Part shown: positions 1 through 7,343 of the stretch, piece after piece
How positions within the stretch are numbered: position 1 is the first letter of the stretch
Layout of the letters: each line of letters opens with the position of its first letter
IMG/VR virus record: IMGVR_UViG_3300021197_000184
Coordinates: 1-23,176 of that record
Length of the DNA stretch: 23,176 bases
Origin: a virus
Strand: one strand, 5' to 3'
Position numbers and translations under genes: made by a program
The notes under the pieces: generated by a model
What the model saw: the letters and a program-made list of their open reading frames with translations, nothing else
Databases searched by the model: none
Told to the model about the DNA's origin: nothing

Positions 1-360
1 TACACACCAAAGCTACGTGCAGCTGCTAAGGACAAGAAGCAAGGCAGTGGTGATCCTCTGATACTTAGCATACAGCAGGATGAAGTTATACGTCATGCTC
101 ACATTGAGGCTGTTAAGCAGTACAGGTATTTACTACAGACAGGCGTTTGTGAAGAGCAAGCTAGAGGTATTTTACCTTTGAACCACATGACTGAGTGGTA
201 CTGGTCAGGTAGCCTTGATGCCTTCGCAGACATGTGTAACCTACGTTGCAAGAATGACACACAGGCAGAGACACGAGAGGTAGCACGACAGATTGACCAC
301 AAGATGATTGAACTATTCCCTGTGTCATGGGATGCACTAACGGAGGATGATGATGACTAA
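1..360 (+). CDS. thyX: Flavin-dependent thymidylate synthase ThyX, C-terminal part (5' end outside window)
   Basis: ThyX makes dTMP from dUMP using FAD and methylenetetrahydrofolate. The window opens inside the gene, and 119 codons are read in frame 1 up to the TAA. The visible part carries the family's C-terminal pattern: [20 protein letters not shown], followed by a short 'LR' helix ([19 protein letters not shown]), which matches the usual 'AR.vLP...T.w.wt.nL....hf..LR....AQ.EIR..A' region that lines the substrate site. A P then follows near the end, as in other ThyX proteins. The RHR flavin motif would lie upstream and cannot be checked. The acidic tail TEDDDD overlaps the next gene. It heads a nucleotide and replication block that also holds MazG and ribonucleotide reductase, so it probably supplies thymidylate for phage DNA. 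Confidence 0.88.
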   Translation, partial: YTPKLRAAAKDKKQGSGDPLILSIQQDEVIRHAHIEAVKQYRYLLQTGVCEEQARGILPLNHMTEWYWSGSLDAFADMCNLRCKNDTQAETREVARQIDHKMIELFPVSWDALTEDDDD

Positions 361-565
361 ACTTTATAACTTAGAGCCAATGATACTGGACTGTTGGCGT
401 GTATGTAATGATCTTGAGACAGTGTTCAAGCAGATAGGTGACGGTGAACGTGAGCCTACACATGATGAAATGATGAACACCTTGATGGGTATGCAACAAC
501 TATACGAGTGGAAGTTCGAGCAGCTGTTCTTTAAGTATGAGGAGTTATGCCGTGACAGACAATGA
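353..565 (+). CDS. Small conserved-type phage protein, function unknown
   Basis: A 70-residue protein ([10 protein letters not shown]...) with no motif I recognise. It is mostly charged, with several aromatic residues ([15 protein letters not shown]) that would form an amphipathic helix near the C-terminus. Three in-frame ATG codons stand in a row at 347, 350 and 353. The Shine-Dalgarno sequence CGGAGG occupies 341-346 and touches the first ATG, so 353 has the best spacing and is preferred. The gene overlaps the end of thyX by 8 bases from this start, which suggests coupled translation. There is no membrane segment. It could be one of the small host-directed early proteins common in this position, but nothing in the sequence shows that. 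Confidence 0.6.
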   Translation: MTKLYNLEPMILDCWRVCNDLETVFKQIGDGEREPTHDEMMNTLMGMQQLYEWKFEQLFFKYEELCRDRQ

Positions 566-674
566 GTGGCCCTTAGAGGCAGACTTTACAGACGTTAGAC
601 CTATGACTCCAGAGGAACGTAAGGCTGCACAGGAACGTGACGCAAAGAACGGAGAGAGTGATGATAAAGAGTGA
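552..674 (+). CDS. Very small ORF with GTG start, function unknown
   Basis: A 40-codon reading frame starting with GTG at 552 and ending with TGA at 672-674. It encodes a strongly charged peptide ([20 protein letters not shown], then an E/R/K-rich helix ending DDKE). A good ribosome site, GAGGAG at 539-544, lies 7 bases before the GTG. The frame closes what would otherwise be a 95-base gap in a block with no other gaps. It overlaps the previous gene by 14 bases and the next by 14. No family is recognised. It may be a real micro-protein or a coupling peptide for the next gene. Confidence 0.5.
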   Translation: MTDNEWPLEADFTDVRPMTPEERKAAQERDAKNGESDDKE

Positions 675-972
675 ATGGAATCGCCTAATAAAAGAGCGTG
701 AAGACTTTAAGGAGAGTGTATTGGCTGAACATACAGCAGACATCGTGAATGAGCCTAAGCACTACGCACGGTGGGACATTGAGCCAATCACATACATCAT
801 GCGTAATGGCTTTGAATTCTGGCGTGGTAACATCGTTAAGTATGCCAGTCGTGCAGGATACAAGATGTATGAGGGTAAGACGCAGGTAGAAAGTGAGATC
901 ATTGACTTAGAGAAAGTTCAACGCTATTGTCAGATGCGTATCAATCAACTTAATGGAGAGGAGAAGCTATGA
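661..972 (+). CDS. DUF3310 / T7 gp1.7-like protein
   Basis: A 103-residue protein with the DUF3310 core at about residues 32-88: PKHYARWDIEPITYIMRNG, then GNIVKYASRAG, then an IIDLEKVQRY helix. This family includes phage T7 gp1.7, described as a nucleotide kinase acting on dGMP and dTMP. Whether this short version has that activity is inference. The ATG at 661 is chosen because GGAGAGAG lies just before it at 651-658; an upstream in-frame GTG at 637 has no such site. The gene ends in TATGA, shared with the next small ORF. Its place between ThyX and the replication genes fits a role in nucleotide supply. Confidence 0.75.
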   Translation: MIKSEWNRLIKEREDFKESVLAEHTADIVNEPKHYARWDIEPITYIMRNGFEFWRGNIVKYASRAGYKMYEGKTQVESEIIDLEKVQRYCQMRINQLNGEEKL

Positions 973-1097
973 TACCTGTAGGTCAACTAAGATTGTTACT
1001 TACCAAGGCAGGGTTAGAGTATAAGATTACTCGTGTTGAAGGTAACGTAGCACACGTTAACATTATTGTAGCGGAGCAGCCAGATGTTCACAGTTGA
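969..1097 (+). CDS. Very small ORF, function unknown
   Basis: A 42-residue reading frame (MIPVGQLRLLLTKAGLEYKI...) that starts inside the stop of the DUF3310 gene (ATGA overlap). The ribosome site GAGGAG at 958-963 is 5 bases upstream. It begins with a short helix and continues as an alternating hydrophobic stretch (ITRVEGNVAHVNIIVAEQ) that could form two beta strands. It fills the only gap between its neighbours and overlaps the next gene by 14 bases. No family is recognised. Confidence 0.5.
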   Translation: MIPVGQLRLLLTKAGLEYKITRVEGNVAHVNIIVAEQPDVHS

Positions 1098-1320
1098 GTT
1101 TGAATCTGATGCAGCTGTTATCACAACGTTAGATCAGAATGATTTACATGAGGATGTAGAGGTTATCTTTGGTGACGATGGTGATGTCTACATGAGACAG
1201 TTTGAACCAGAGATGGATTCCTATCAGATGTTAATCATGAGCGCCCAACAGTGGTTAGACATCATGGCTGCATACAAGAGCAGTGAAGGGTCATACTACT
1301 TGGAGGTGAAACATGAGTGA
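1084..1320 (+). CDS. Acidic small phage protein, function unknown
   Basis: A 78-residue, strongly acidic protein (MFTVEFESDAAVITTLDQND...DVEVIFGDDGDVYMRQFEPE). The look is familiar from small phage proteins of marine genomes: a beta-rich front half around 'VEVIFGDDGDVYMRQF' and a helical tail with SAQQWLDIMAAYKS. I know no function for it. It begins within the previous small ORF (14-base overlap), with GGAG about 7 bases before the ATG. It ends 8 bases into the next gene. Confidence 0.7.
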   Translation: MFTVEFESDAAVITTLDQNDLHEDVEVIFGDDGDVYMRQFEPEMDSYQMLIMSAQQWLDIMAAYKSSEGSYYLEVKHE

Positions 1321-1525
1321 TGAAGGAATGTATTTCCTGGGTGGTGCTTTCGCAATGTATGTGTTAGCACTGCCCTTACTATACCATATGGTAGAGCCAG
1401 AGGATGAGGAGATGGACAACTCTGGCCCTATCAAGTTTACTTTCCTGTGGCCTTTGATTGCACTGGAAGTAATATACCGTATCTTTGTAGGAGAGAAAAA
1501 CAATGATGGAACTGGCCCTAATTAA
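1313..1525 (+). CDS. Small membrane protein, two predicted helices
   Basis: A 70-residue protein with two hydrophobic stretches, about residues 6-27 (YFLGGAFAMYVLALPLLYHM) and 44-61 (FTFLWPLIALEVIYRIFV). An acidic loop (EPEDEEMD) joins them and the tail is hydrophilic. This suggests a small inner-membrane protein. A very good ribosome site (GGAGG) stands just before the ATG. The gene starts inside the previous one and runs 23 bases into the helicase gene, so it belongs to the same transcript. It could be an early membrane-acting or superinfection-type protein, but no family is recognised. Confidence 0.65.
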   Translation: MSDEGMYFLGGAFAMYVLALPLLYHMVEPEDEEMDNSGPIKFTFLWPLIALEVIYRIFVGEKNNDGTGPN

Positions 1526-2723
1526 AACATTACTTGACCGTGACTTTTATGAACAACACAAGGGCATCCGCTGCCCCGATAAGATCTTTAGTAAGGATGT
1601 ACGCAAGATCAAGCAGGCACTAGATAGTGCAATGGAAACCTATGACGGTAACATGAATGTGCAGGACTTACAGGCTGTGTTCAACCGCATGAACCAGAGC
1701 ATGACCACTGCCACACGTACAGCATACGATGCACTCTTCCGCCGCATTGATATTGCTGAGCCTATCAAGGAGGAGATAGCACAGGACACCCTGTCACACC
1801 TATTTCAGCAGCACGTTGGTGATGTGGTTGCTAACCTTGGCTTTGACTATGTTAATGGCACAGAGAATAGCCTTGAGCCTCTACGTCAGCTGCTTGAGGA
1901 ATACAAGAATGACTTCACCCCTAACCTGCGTGTAGACTGGGAGGATGATGATCTTGATACAATCCTAGATGCTACCGCTCTTGAGTCTCGCTGGTCATTC
2001 AACATACCTAGCCTAGCTCGTAAGGTTGAGGGTGTCAGTGGTGGGCATCTTGTTGTGGTAGGCGCACGTCCCAACACAGGCAAGACATCCTTCCATGCCT
2101 CACTTATAGCAGCGGATGGTGGCTTTGCTCATCAGGGCGCACGTTGTATTGTGTTGTGTAATGAGGAGGCATACACACGGGTAGCATCACGCTACGTCAG
2201 CGCCTCTGCTAACATGACGATGAAGGAGGTACGAGAGAACCAAGCCCTAGCACGTATGCGCTATGAGCCTGTACGTAAGAACGTTATGTTCAAGGAGAGT
2301 ACAGGTAAGGGCATGGCATGGGTTGAGTCTGTAGTTAAACAGGAGAAGCCTGACGTTGTAGTATTGGACATGGGTGACAAGTTCTCTGACATCAAGAGTG
2401 AGCGCAGTGACATCACCCTCAAGGCTGCAGCTATTCATGCCCGTAACATTGCCAAGCAGTATGACTGTTGTGTGATATGGATGTCACAGTTGAGTGCTGA
2501 GGCAGAAGGTAAGGCAGATCTTAATCAGTCTATGATGGAAGGCAGTAAGACAGGCAAGGCTGCTGAGGCTGACCTGATGCTACTTATTGGCAAGACTATG
2601 CAGGTAGAGGGAGAGGATGAAGATCCAGTACGCTATCTTAACCTTGCCAAGAACAAACTAAACGGGTATCAGGGTAAGATTACTTGTGTGCTAGATGGAT
2701 CACGTTCTATCTACACAGCTTAG
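1503..2723 (+). CDS. Replicative DNA helicase, DnaB/RecA-like
   Basis: A hexameric-type helicase that would unwind DNA at the phage replication fork. The C-terminal half is a RecA-like ATPase: Walker A GARPNTGKT (residues 187-195), Walker B hydrophobics ending in D289 (DVVVLDMGD), and the DnaB sensor/DNA-binding region MSQLSAEAEGKADLNQSMME starting at 327, followed by KAAEADLMLLI. The first 150 or so residues are helical, like a DnaB N-terminal domain, and carry no zinc finger or TOPRIM signs. This is therefore a helicase without a fused primase. GGAGAG precedes ATG 1503 by 7 bases (a second ATG follows at once). At 406 residues it is slightly shorter than cellular DnaB. The DNA polymerase gene follows after 9 bases. 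Confidence 0.9.
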   Translation: MMELALIKTLLDRDFYEQHKGIRCPDKIFSKDVRKIKQALDSAMETYDGNMNVQDLQAVFNRMNQSMTTATRTAYDALFRRIDIAEPIKEEIAQDTLSHLFQQHVGDVVANLGFDYVNGTENSLEPLRQLLEEYKNDFTPNLRVDWEDDDLDTILDATALESRWSFNIPSLARKVEGVSGGHLVVVGARPNTGKTSFHASLIAADGGFAHQGARCIVLCNEEAYTRVASRYVSASANMTMKEVRENQALARMRYEPVRKNVMFKESTGKGMAWVESVVKQEKPDVVVLDMGDKFSDIKSERSDITLKAAAIHARNIAKQYDCCVIWMSQLSAEAEGKADLNQSMMEGSKTGKAAEADLMLLIGKTMQVEGEDEDPVRYLNLAKNKLNGYQGKITCVLDGSRSIYTA

Positions 2724-2732
2724 GAGATAGAC

Positions 2733-4781
2733 ATGAGACTAGTATTAGACGTTGAGAACAGTGTGACTTGGAGGGATGGCAAGATCTTTAACGATCCCTT
2801 TGAGCCTACCAACACACTGACTCAGGTTGGCATGGTAAATGCTGACAATCACGAAGAGTTACATATTGTAAACTTAGATCACAATGAAGCTAAGGATACG
2901 TCAGGTGCAGGCCGTGCATTGATACAGAGTGTGCTGGACATGACAACCCTGCTCATTATGCACAATGCTAGGCATGACTTGATGTGGCTGTGGGAGAGCG
3001 GCTTCACCTACGATGGCCCTATCTATGACACGATGCTGGCTGAGTACCTACTTCTGCGTGGACAGAAGGATGCTATATCCCTTAGCGCCTGTGCTATACG
3101 GCGTAACCTAGCTGAGCAGAAGGAGGATTACCTCTCTACCTGCATCAAGAAAGGTATCAACACCAATGAGACTGATCTCAGTAAGCTTAGCCTTTATACT
3201 AGGGCTGACCTGCTCACAACTAGTGAGTTGTTCCACAGTATCGAAGCAGACTACGCAACCCCAGAGAGTAAGTCCCTACACACCGTCAAAGAAGTTACCT
3301 TCGATACCTGTAAGACCCTCACCAGAATGTACATGTCAGGAATCAGGGTGGATCTTGAAGAACTAGAACGGGTGCGTGAACAGTTTGAAGATGAACGCTC
3401 TGAGTTAGAGACACGCCTGCAAAGCAAAGTGCGTGAACTAATGGGTGACACACCTATCAATATAGGCTCACCAGAGCAGATGTCACAGGTTGTGTTCAGT
3501 GTTCGTATGAATAACAAGAAGGAATGGGATGGACTATTTGAGTTCACTAATAACTCGGCGGAATTCCGCTCAGCAGTAAAGTCTAATAGTCATCCTATCT
3601 ATCGCACCAAGGCATTCACCTGCCCTACATGCGAGGGTGAAGGCAAGACATACAAGACCAAGAAGGATGGCACTAGGTTTGCTAAGCCTAATAAGTGCAA
3701 GGACTGTGATGCACGTGGCTTTCAACTAACACATACAGATCAGATTGCTGGCTTACGTTTCTCTGCACCTAACAAAAAGTGGGTAAGTGCTAATGGTTTC
3801 AGCACAAGCAAGGACAAGATACAACAGCTAATAGGTACAGCAAAGACACACAACAAGGATGATGCTGTCTCCTTCCTGCAAGACTATCTGCGTTACTCAG
3901 CTATCCGCAGCTACCTGTCTACGTTTGTGGATGGCATAGGTATTTACTCAAAGGATGATGGCTTCCTACATGCTACGCTCACTCAGAGTGTCACAGCTAC
4001 AGGACGTTTCAGTGGTAAGGAACCTAACATGCAGAACATGCCACGTGGAGGTACGTTCCCTGTTAAGCGTGTGTTTGTGTCACGCTGGAAGGGTGGTCAG
4101 ATATGTGAGGCTGACTTTGCCCAGCTTGAGTTTAGAACGGCTGCATACCTAGCCCAGGATGAGATTGCTATGGAGGAGATTAACACAGGGTTCGATGTTC
4201 ACAGCTACACAGCCAAGGTTATCTCTGATGCGGGTCAGCCTACGACACGGCAACAGGCAAAGGAGCATACGTTCGCACCCCTCTTTGGGGCTACAGGTTA
4301 TGGCAGAAGTAAGGCAGAGGAGGCGTACTACATTCAGTTCATTGATAAGTATAAGGGGATTGCGGCATGGCATAAGAACTTAGGAGAGGAGGCAATGCGC
4401 TTCAATAAGATTACTAATGTGTCAGGCAGACAGTACGCTTTCCCTGACATATCTCGTAGGTCAAACGGGAGTGTGACACACTTCACAATGATCAAGAACT
4501 ATCCAGTGCAGGGCTTTGCAACAGGTGATGTCGTACCTGTCGTACTCAATGAGATGTACAAGCGTCTTGAACCTATGCAGTCCTGTCTGGTGAATACTGT
4601 GCATGACTCAACAGTGATTGACATACACCCTGACGAAGTAGATCAGGTGCTAGGTATGGTAAATGATATGAATGAGGGCTTGACTGATCTAGTCGAGTCA
4701 GTGTATGGAATAAGAATGAATGTGCCTCTACTATTAGAAGCTAAAATCGGCCCCAACTGGCTTGACACAGTGGATGTTTGA
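2733..4781 (+). CDS. Family A DNA polymerase with 3'-5' exonuclease and DnaJ-like zinc-finger insert
   Basis: The phage replicative polymerase. Exonuclease motifs are D6-x-E8 (Exo I), HNARHD at 77-82 (Exo II) and Y155-x3-D159 (Exo III). A zinc-binding insert follows: C297-PT-C300 with EGEG, then C322-KD-C325 and RGF. This is the DnaJ CxxCxGxG type. Polymerase motifs are A (D461-FAQLE466-FR), B (R506...K510...F514...F518-G519) and C (H624-D625-S626). F514 equals E. coli F762. F518 replaces the usual Tyr766, and Ser replaces the usual Glu after the catalytic Asp in motif C. From memory, phage HMO-2011 has a polymerase with the same DnaJ insert. It is 682 residues long, with no 5'-3' exonuclease domain. 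It follows the helicase closely and its last codons overlap a promoter for the next genes. Confidence 0.95.
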   Translation: MRLVLDVENSVTWRDGKIFNDPFEPTNTLTQVGMVNADNHEELHIVNLDHNEAKDTSGAGRALIQSVLDMTTLLIMHNARHDLMWLWESGFTYDGPIYDTMLAEYLLLRGQKDAISLSACAIRRNLAEQKEDYLSTCIKKGINTNETDLSKLSLYTRADLLTTSELFHSIEADYATPESKSLHTVKEVTFDTCKTLTRMYMSGIRVDLEELERVREQFEDERSELETRLQSKVRELMGDTPINIGSPEQMSQVVFSVRMNNKKEWDGLFEFTNNSAEFRSAVKSNSHPIYRTKAFTCPTCEGEGKTYKTKKDGTRFAKPNKCKDCDARGFQLTHTDQIAGLRFSAPNKKWVSANGFSTSKDKIQQLIGTAKTHNKDDAVSFLQDYLRYSAIRSYLSTFVDGIGIYSKDDGFLHATLTQSVTATGRFSGKEPNMQNMPRGGTFPVKRVFVSRWKGGQICEADFAQLEFRTAAYLAQDEIAMEEINTGFDVHSYTAKVISDAGQPTTRQQAKEHTFAPLFGATGYGRSKAEEAYYIQFIDKYKGIAAWHKNLGEEAMRFNKITNVSGRQYAFPDISRRSNGSVTHFTMIKNYPVQGFATGDVVPVVLNEMYKRLEPMQSCLVNTVHDSTVIDIHPDEVDQVLGMVNDMNEGLTDLVESVYGIRMNVPLLLEAKIGPNWLDTVDV

Positions 4782-4789
4782 GGTATAAC
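4762..4789 (+). promoter_or_regulatory. Sigma70-like promoter ahead of the 291-residue protein gene
   Basis: TTGACA at 4762-4767, a 16-base spacer, then TATAAC at 4784-4789: a perfect -35 box and one mismatch in the -10 box. Transcription would begin near 4796, leaving about 29 bases of leader with AAAAGGA before the ATG at 4825. The -35 box lies inside the last codons of the polymerase gene. It would let host RNA polymerase raise expression of the following genes. Confidence 0.6.
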
Positions 4790-4824
4790 TAGGTACTCTT
4801 TGACTCTATTAAAAGGATATAGAA

Positions 4825-5700
4825 ATGAGCAATGAACTACAAATCGCAACAGATCGTGGGCAGTCTATGGCTGAGCTTATGGGTGTGTCTTCCGCACCAG
4901 CACAGCAGGCTACACCATCTATTGCACGTGTCGGTATGATCCACCAGCCTATCATGGGTGAGGTTGAGTTCAACGGCAAGACAATCAAGACAGAGGTTGT
5001 TCCCATAGGTGCATTCACTCTGGTGCAGGGTGAAGACAAGGTATACAGCAATGGCATTACCTTTCGTGTCTTTGCCCAGCGTCAACAGTGGCAGCGTTGG
5101 AACAGTGAGACAGAAGAGATGGAGAAGTCTGTCCTGTCTAACGCACTTAACGGTGACATGAAGGACAGCATTGGTGGCTTTAACCTTGGGCGTCCTACAG
5201 GGTACATCGAAGACTTCCAGTCACTACCTGAGGCTACCAAACAGATCATGCGTTCAGTCAAGCGTGTTAAGGTATTCTTTGGTACGGTAACACTAGACAA
5301 CCCTATCAATGACAAGGGTGAACCAGTGACAGGCAACTACACTGATATACCTGTGGTCATGGATGTTAAGAACCGTGAATCACTCAAGAGTATTGATGCT
5401 GTACTGAACGGTTTGAACCGTAAGAACCTACTGCCTATCATGTCTACCATTAAAATGTCTGGTGTAGAGGATAGCATCCCTACTGGTGCTAAGTTTGGTA
5501 AGATTGAAGCCAAGCTAGGTAGCAGTGTTGATCTGTCAGACAGTGACAATGAGACACTCAAGGACTTCATTGAACTTGTTGAGTACATGAATGGTAAGGT
5601 GCTTGATCTACACAATGAGCGTAATGATAAGAGCATGTCAGCAGCTGATGAGGCTGTGGTCAAGGACATTCTTAACAACGACTTCATTGAGGTGGAGTAA
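4825..5700 (+). CDS. Unassigned replication-block protein; single-strand-binding candidate
   Basis: A 291-residue soluble protein with no motif I can name. Residues 35-190 look beta-rich (PIMGEVEFNGKTIKTEVVPI, ITFRVFAQRQQWQRW, KVFFGTVTL), with many exposed aromatic and basic residues. The C-terminal third is helical and acidic, ending NNDFIEVE. A beta-rich core, acidic tail and a position between polymerase and exonuclease are what one would expect of a phage single-strand-binding protein such as T7 gp2.5, but this is inference from layout and composition. AAAAGGA lies 8-14 bases before the ATG. It has its own strong promoter, as suits a protein needed in quantity. Its stop overlaps the next start (TAATG). 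Confidence 0.75.
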   Translation: MSNELQIATDRGQSMAELMGVSSAPAQQATPSIARVGMIHQPIMGEVEFNGKTIKTEVVPIGAFTLVQGEDKVYSNGITFRVFAQRQQWQRWNSETEEMEKSVLSNALNGDMKDSIGGFNLGRPTGYIEDFQSLPEATKQIMRSVKRVKVFFGTVTLDNPINDKGEPVTGNYTDIPVVMDVKNRESLKSIDAVLNGLNRKNLLPIMSTIKMSGVEDSIPTGAKFGKIEAKLGSSVDLSDSDNETLKDFIELVEYMNGKVLDLHNERNDKSMSAADEAVVKDILNNDFIEVE

Positions 5701-6569
5701 TGAATCATCCCGCTGAGTTAAAAGTCTTCAACTTCTTACAGAAGGCTATGGCTGGCGAGAGTACTATGACAGAGGAGGTGGCTAAACAAGTCGCCTCCGA
5801 TGTTGAGGCTGCATTGTATAAGCAGTTTGATAGTGGCCCTCGTGATAAGTTTCGCTTACGCATGTCTAACATTGGCAAGCCTAAGTGCCAGCTGTGGTTT
5901 GAGAAGAATGATCCTGCAGATAAGACACCCTTTCCTCCAGCGTTCCTGATGAACATGATCCTTGGCGATATTGTTGAGGCTGTGTTCAAGGGAGTACTAC
6001 GCTCTGCTGGTGTAGAGTTTAAGGACAACGATAAGGTCACACTCAAGTTACCTCACGGTCAGGAGATCAAGGGTGAGTATGACATGGAGATGGATGGGCG
6101 CATTGATGATGTTAAGTCTGCCTCACCTTGGTCATACGATAACAAGTTTGCTTCCTTTGAAACTCTTGCACATGGTGACAGCTTTGGCTACGTGGCACAG
6201 CTTGTGGGCTACGCAGAGGGCGCTGGAAAGGATGTAGGTGGCTGGTGGGTAGTCAACAAAGCAAATGGACAATTCAAGTATGTAGACGCCTCTGAGGGAG
6301 TGGACAAGGAAGCAGTACTCTCTGACATCCAAGCTCTCGTAGACTACATAGATAATGATGAACCCTTTGAGCGTTGCTTTGAGCCAGTAGAGGAAACATT
6401 CTACCGTAAGAAGACAGGCAACTGGGTACTACCATCAGGGTGTAAGTTCTGTAGCTTCAAGCACAAGTGTCACACTAACCTGCAGCCACGCCCTAGCATC
6501 CCTAGTAAGTCTAAGAACCCACAAGAGGTTGACTATACTTATGTAGCACCTGAGTATCTTGATGGTTAG
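5700..6569 (+). CDS. Cas4/RecB-like PD-(D/E)XK exonuclease with predicted iron-sulfur cluster
   Basis: A 289-residue nuclease. The core is seen as GDIVEAVFKG (helix with the conserved acidic residue), GEYDMEMDGRIDDVKS with D128, D137 and K139 as the catalytic D...(D/E)xK set, and YVAQLVGYAE as the QxxxY motif. One cysteine near the front (C63, in KPKCQLWFE) and three near the back (C248-KF-C251-SFKHK-C257) match the Cas4/AddB-type four-cysteine [4Fe-4S] layout. Such enzymes degrade or resect DNA ends. Here it probably plays the part of the T7 gp6 exonuclease in host DNA breakdown, recombination and genome maturation. No cas1 or cas2 genes are near, so a CRISPR role is unlikely. The start overlaps the previous stop by one base and the end overlaps endonuclease I by 8. 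Confidence 0.85.
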   Translation: MNHPAELKVFNFLQKAMAGESTMTEEVAKQVASDVEAALYKQFDSGPRDKFRLRMSNIGKPKCQLWFEKNDPADKTPFPPAFLMNMILGDIVEAVFKGVLRSAGVEFKDNDKVTLKLPHGQEIKGEYDMEMDGRIDDVKSASPWSYDNKFASFETLAHGDSFGYVAQLVGYAEGAGKDVGGWWVVNKANGQFKYVDASEGVDKEAVLSDIQALVDYIDNDEPFERCFEPVEETFYRKKTGNWVLPSGCKFCSFKHKCHTNLQPRPSIPSKSKNPQEVDYTYVAPEYLDG

Positions 6570-6990
6570 GAAACACAACTCACGTTTGTATCGCAGTGGT
6601 CTTGAAGTTGAGGCTGCTGCGTACCTCAAGGATAGGCAGAAGATTGTAGCCTATGAAAAGCTAAAGATAGAATGGGAGGATCTAAAGTACCGTACTTACA
6701 CGCCAGACTTTGAGTTAGACAATGGCATAATAATTGAGATGAAGGGGTTGTTTTCTGCTGCAGATAGACGTAAACATATAGAGATACAGCGGCAGCATCC
6801 TACACTAGATATTCGTTTTGTATTTAGTAACGCTAATTCAAGGCTTTACAAGGGAGCCAAGAGTAGGTACTGCGACTGGTGTGATCAGAAGGGCTTCAAG
6901 TGGGCGCATCGTGTGATACCTGAGGCTTGGCTCAAAGAGAAGGGCAAGCGAATGAAAGAGCAACGTGTCAAAGTTAAGAGGAGAGAGTAA
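6562..6990 (+). CDS. T7 endonuclease I-like Holliday junction resolvase
   Basis: A 142-residue nuclease. RLYRSGLEVE near the front and YTPDFELDNGIIIEMKG in the middle give E15, D49, E59 and K61, which match T7 endonuclease I E20, D55, E65 and K67 with almost the same spacing. The enzyme cuts branched DNA and helps break down host DNA and resolve replication intermediates. The C-terminal part holds a CDWC pair and a basic tail (KGKRMKEQRVKVKRRE). ATG 6562 is chosen over the TTG at 6559. No strong ribosome site is seen, so translation probably couples to the exonuclease gene, which it overlaps by 8 bases. Exonuclease plus endonuclease I in tandem mirrors T7 gp6 and gp3 in function. Confidence 0.9.
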   Translation: MVRKHNSRLYRSGLEVEAAAYLKDRQKIVAYEKLKIEWEDLKYRTYTPDFELDNGIIIEMKGLFSAADRRKHIEIQRQHPTLDIRFVFSNANSRLYKGAKSRYCDWCDQKGFKWAHRVIPEAWLKEKGKRMKEQRVKVKRRE

Positions 6991-7343
6991 TGGCCTACGA
7001 GATTAAACCTGGTGATGTAGCTATTGTGTTGTCGCCTGTTATTGAGGAAGGCGAATGGAATGGTAGTATCAAGACAGGTATGGTGTTTGGTTCTGCTGGC
7101 TCTGAGGATGGCATGAGGGCTGCTCTTGATGAAGCACTAACTATGTCTGCAGCACAGAAGTTCTTAGAGATATACCCTGATGCTTGGGATGACTTCGCAG
7201 ACTTAAGGGCTGACATAATGCAGGCCATGTTCCCTGAGGAGTTTCATGAAGCAGAAGTAGAGCTAGAAGAGTTAGAGGAAGTCAATGTAGAAGGTAACGT
7301 TTACACGCTAGGCCGCTGGACTAAGACAGAGGGCAGTGCATGA
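6990..7343 (+). CDS. Phage protein of unknown function
   Basis: A 117-residue acidic protein (MAYEIKPGDVAIVLSPVIEE...). The front third looks beta-stranded, the middle helical (MSAAQKFLEIYPDAWDDFAD), and an E-rich helix (EVELEELEEVNVE) precedes the end. No catalytic motif or membrane helix is visible. AGGAGAG stands upstream and the ATG overlaps the endonuclease stop by one base, so it is translated as part of the same operon. No family is recognised. Confidence 0.75.
   Translation: MAYEIKPGDVAIVLSPVIEEGEWNGSIKTGMVFGSAGSEDGMRAALDEALTMSAAQKFLEIYPDAWDDFADLRADIMQAMFPEEFHEAEVELEELEEVNVEGNVYTLGRWTKTEGSA

Noticed and set aside
637-660. GTG at 637 as start of the DUF3310 gene
   Set aside because: It has no ribosome site, while ATG 661 has GGAGAGAG directly upstream and keeps the whole domain.
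1503-2723. Primase-helicase fusion of the T7 gp4 type
   Set aside because: No zinc finger or TOPRIM motif is present in the front part; only the helicase domain can be supported.
5337-5708. Minus-strand open frame of 123 codons opposite the 291-residue protein gene
   Set aside because: Ser/Leu-rich antisense shadow that would overlap the real gene completely.
5700-6569. Cas4 in a CRISPR adaptation role
   Set aside because: No cas1, cas2 or array is present and the gene lies in a replication operon; a recombination or DNA-degradation nuclease is the simpler reading.
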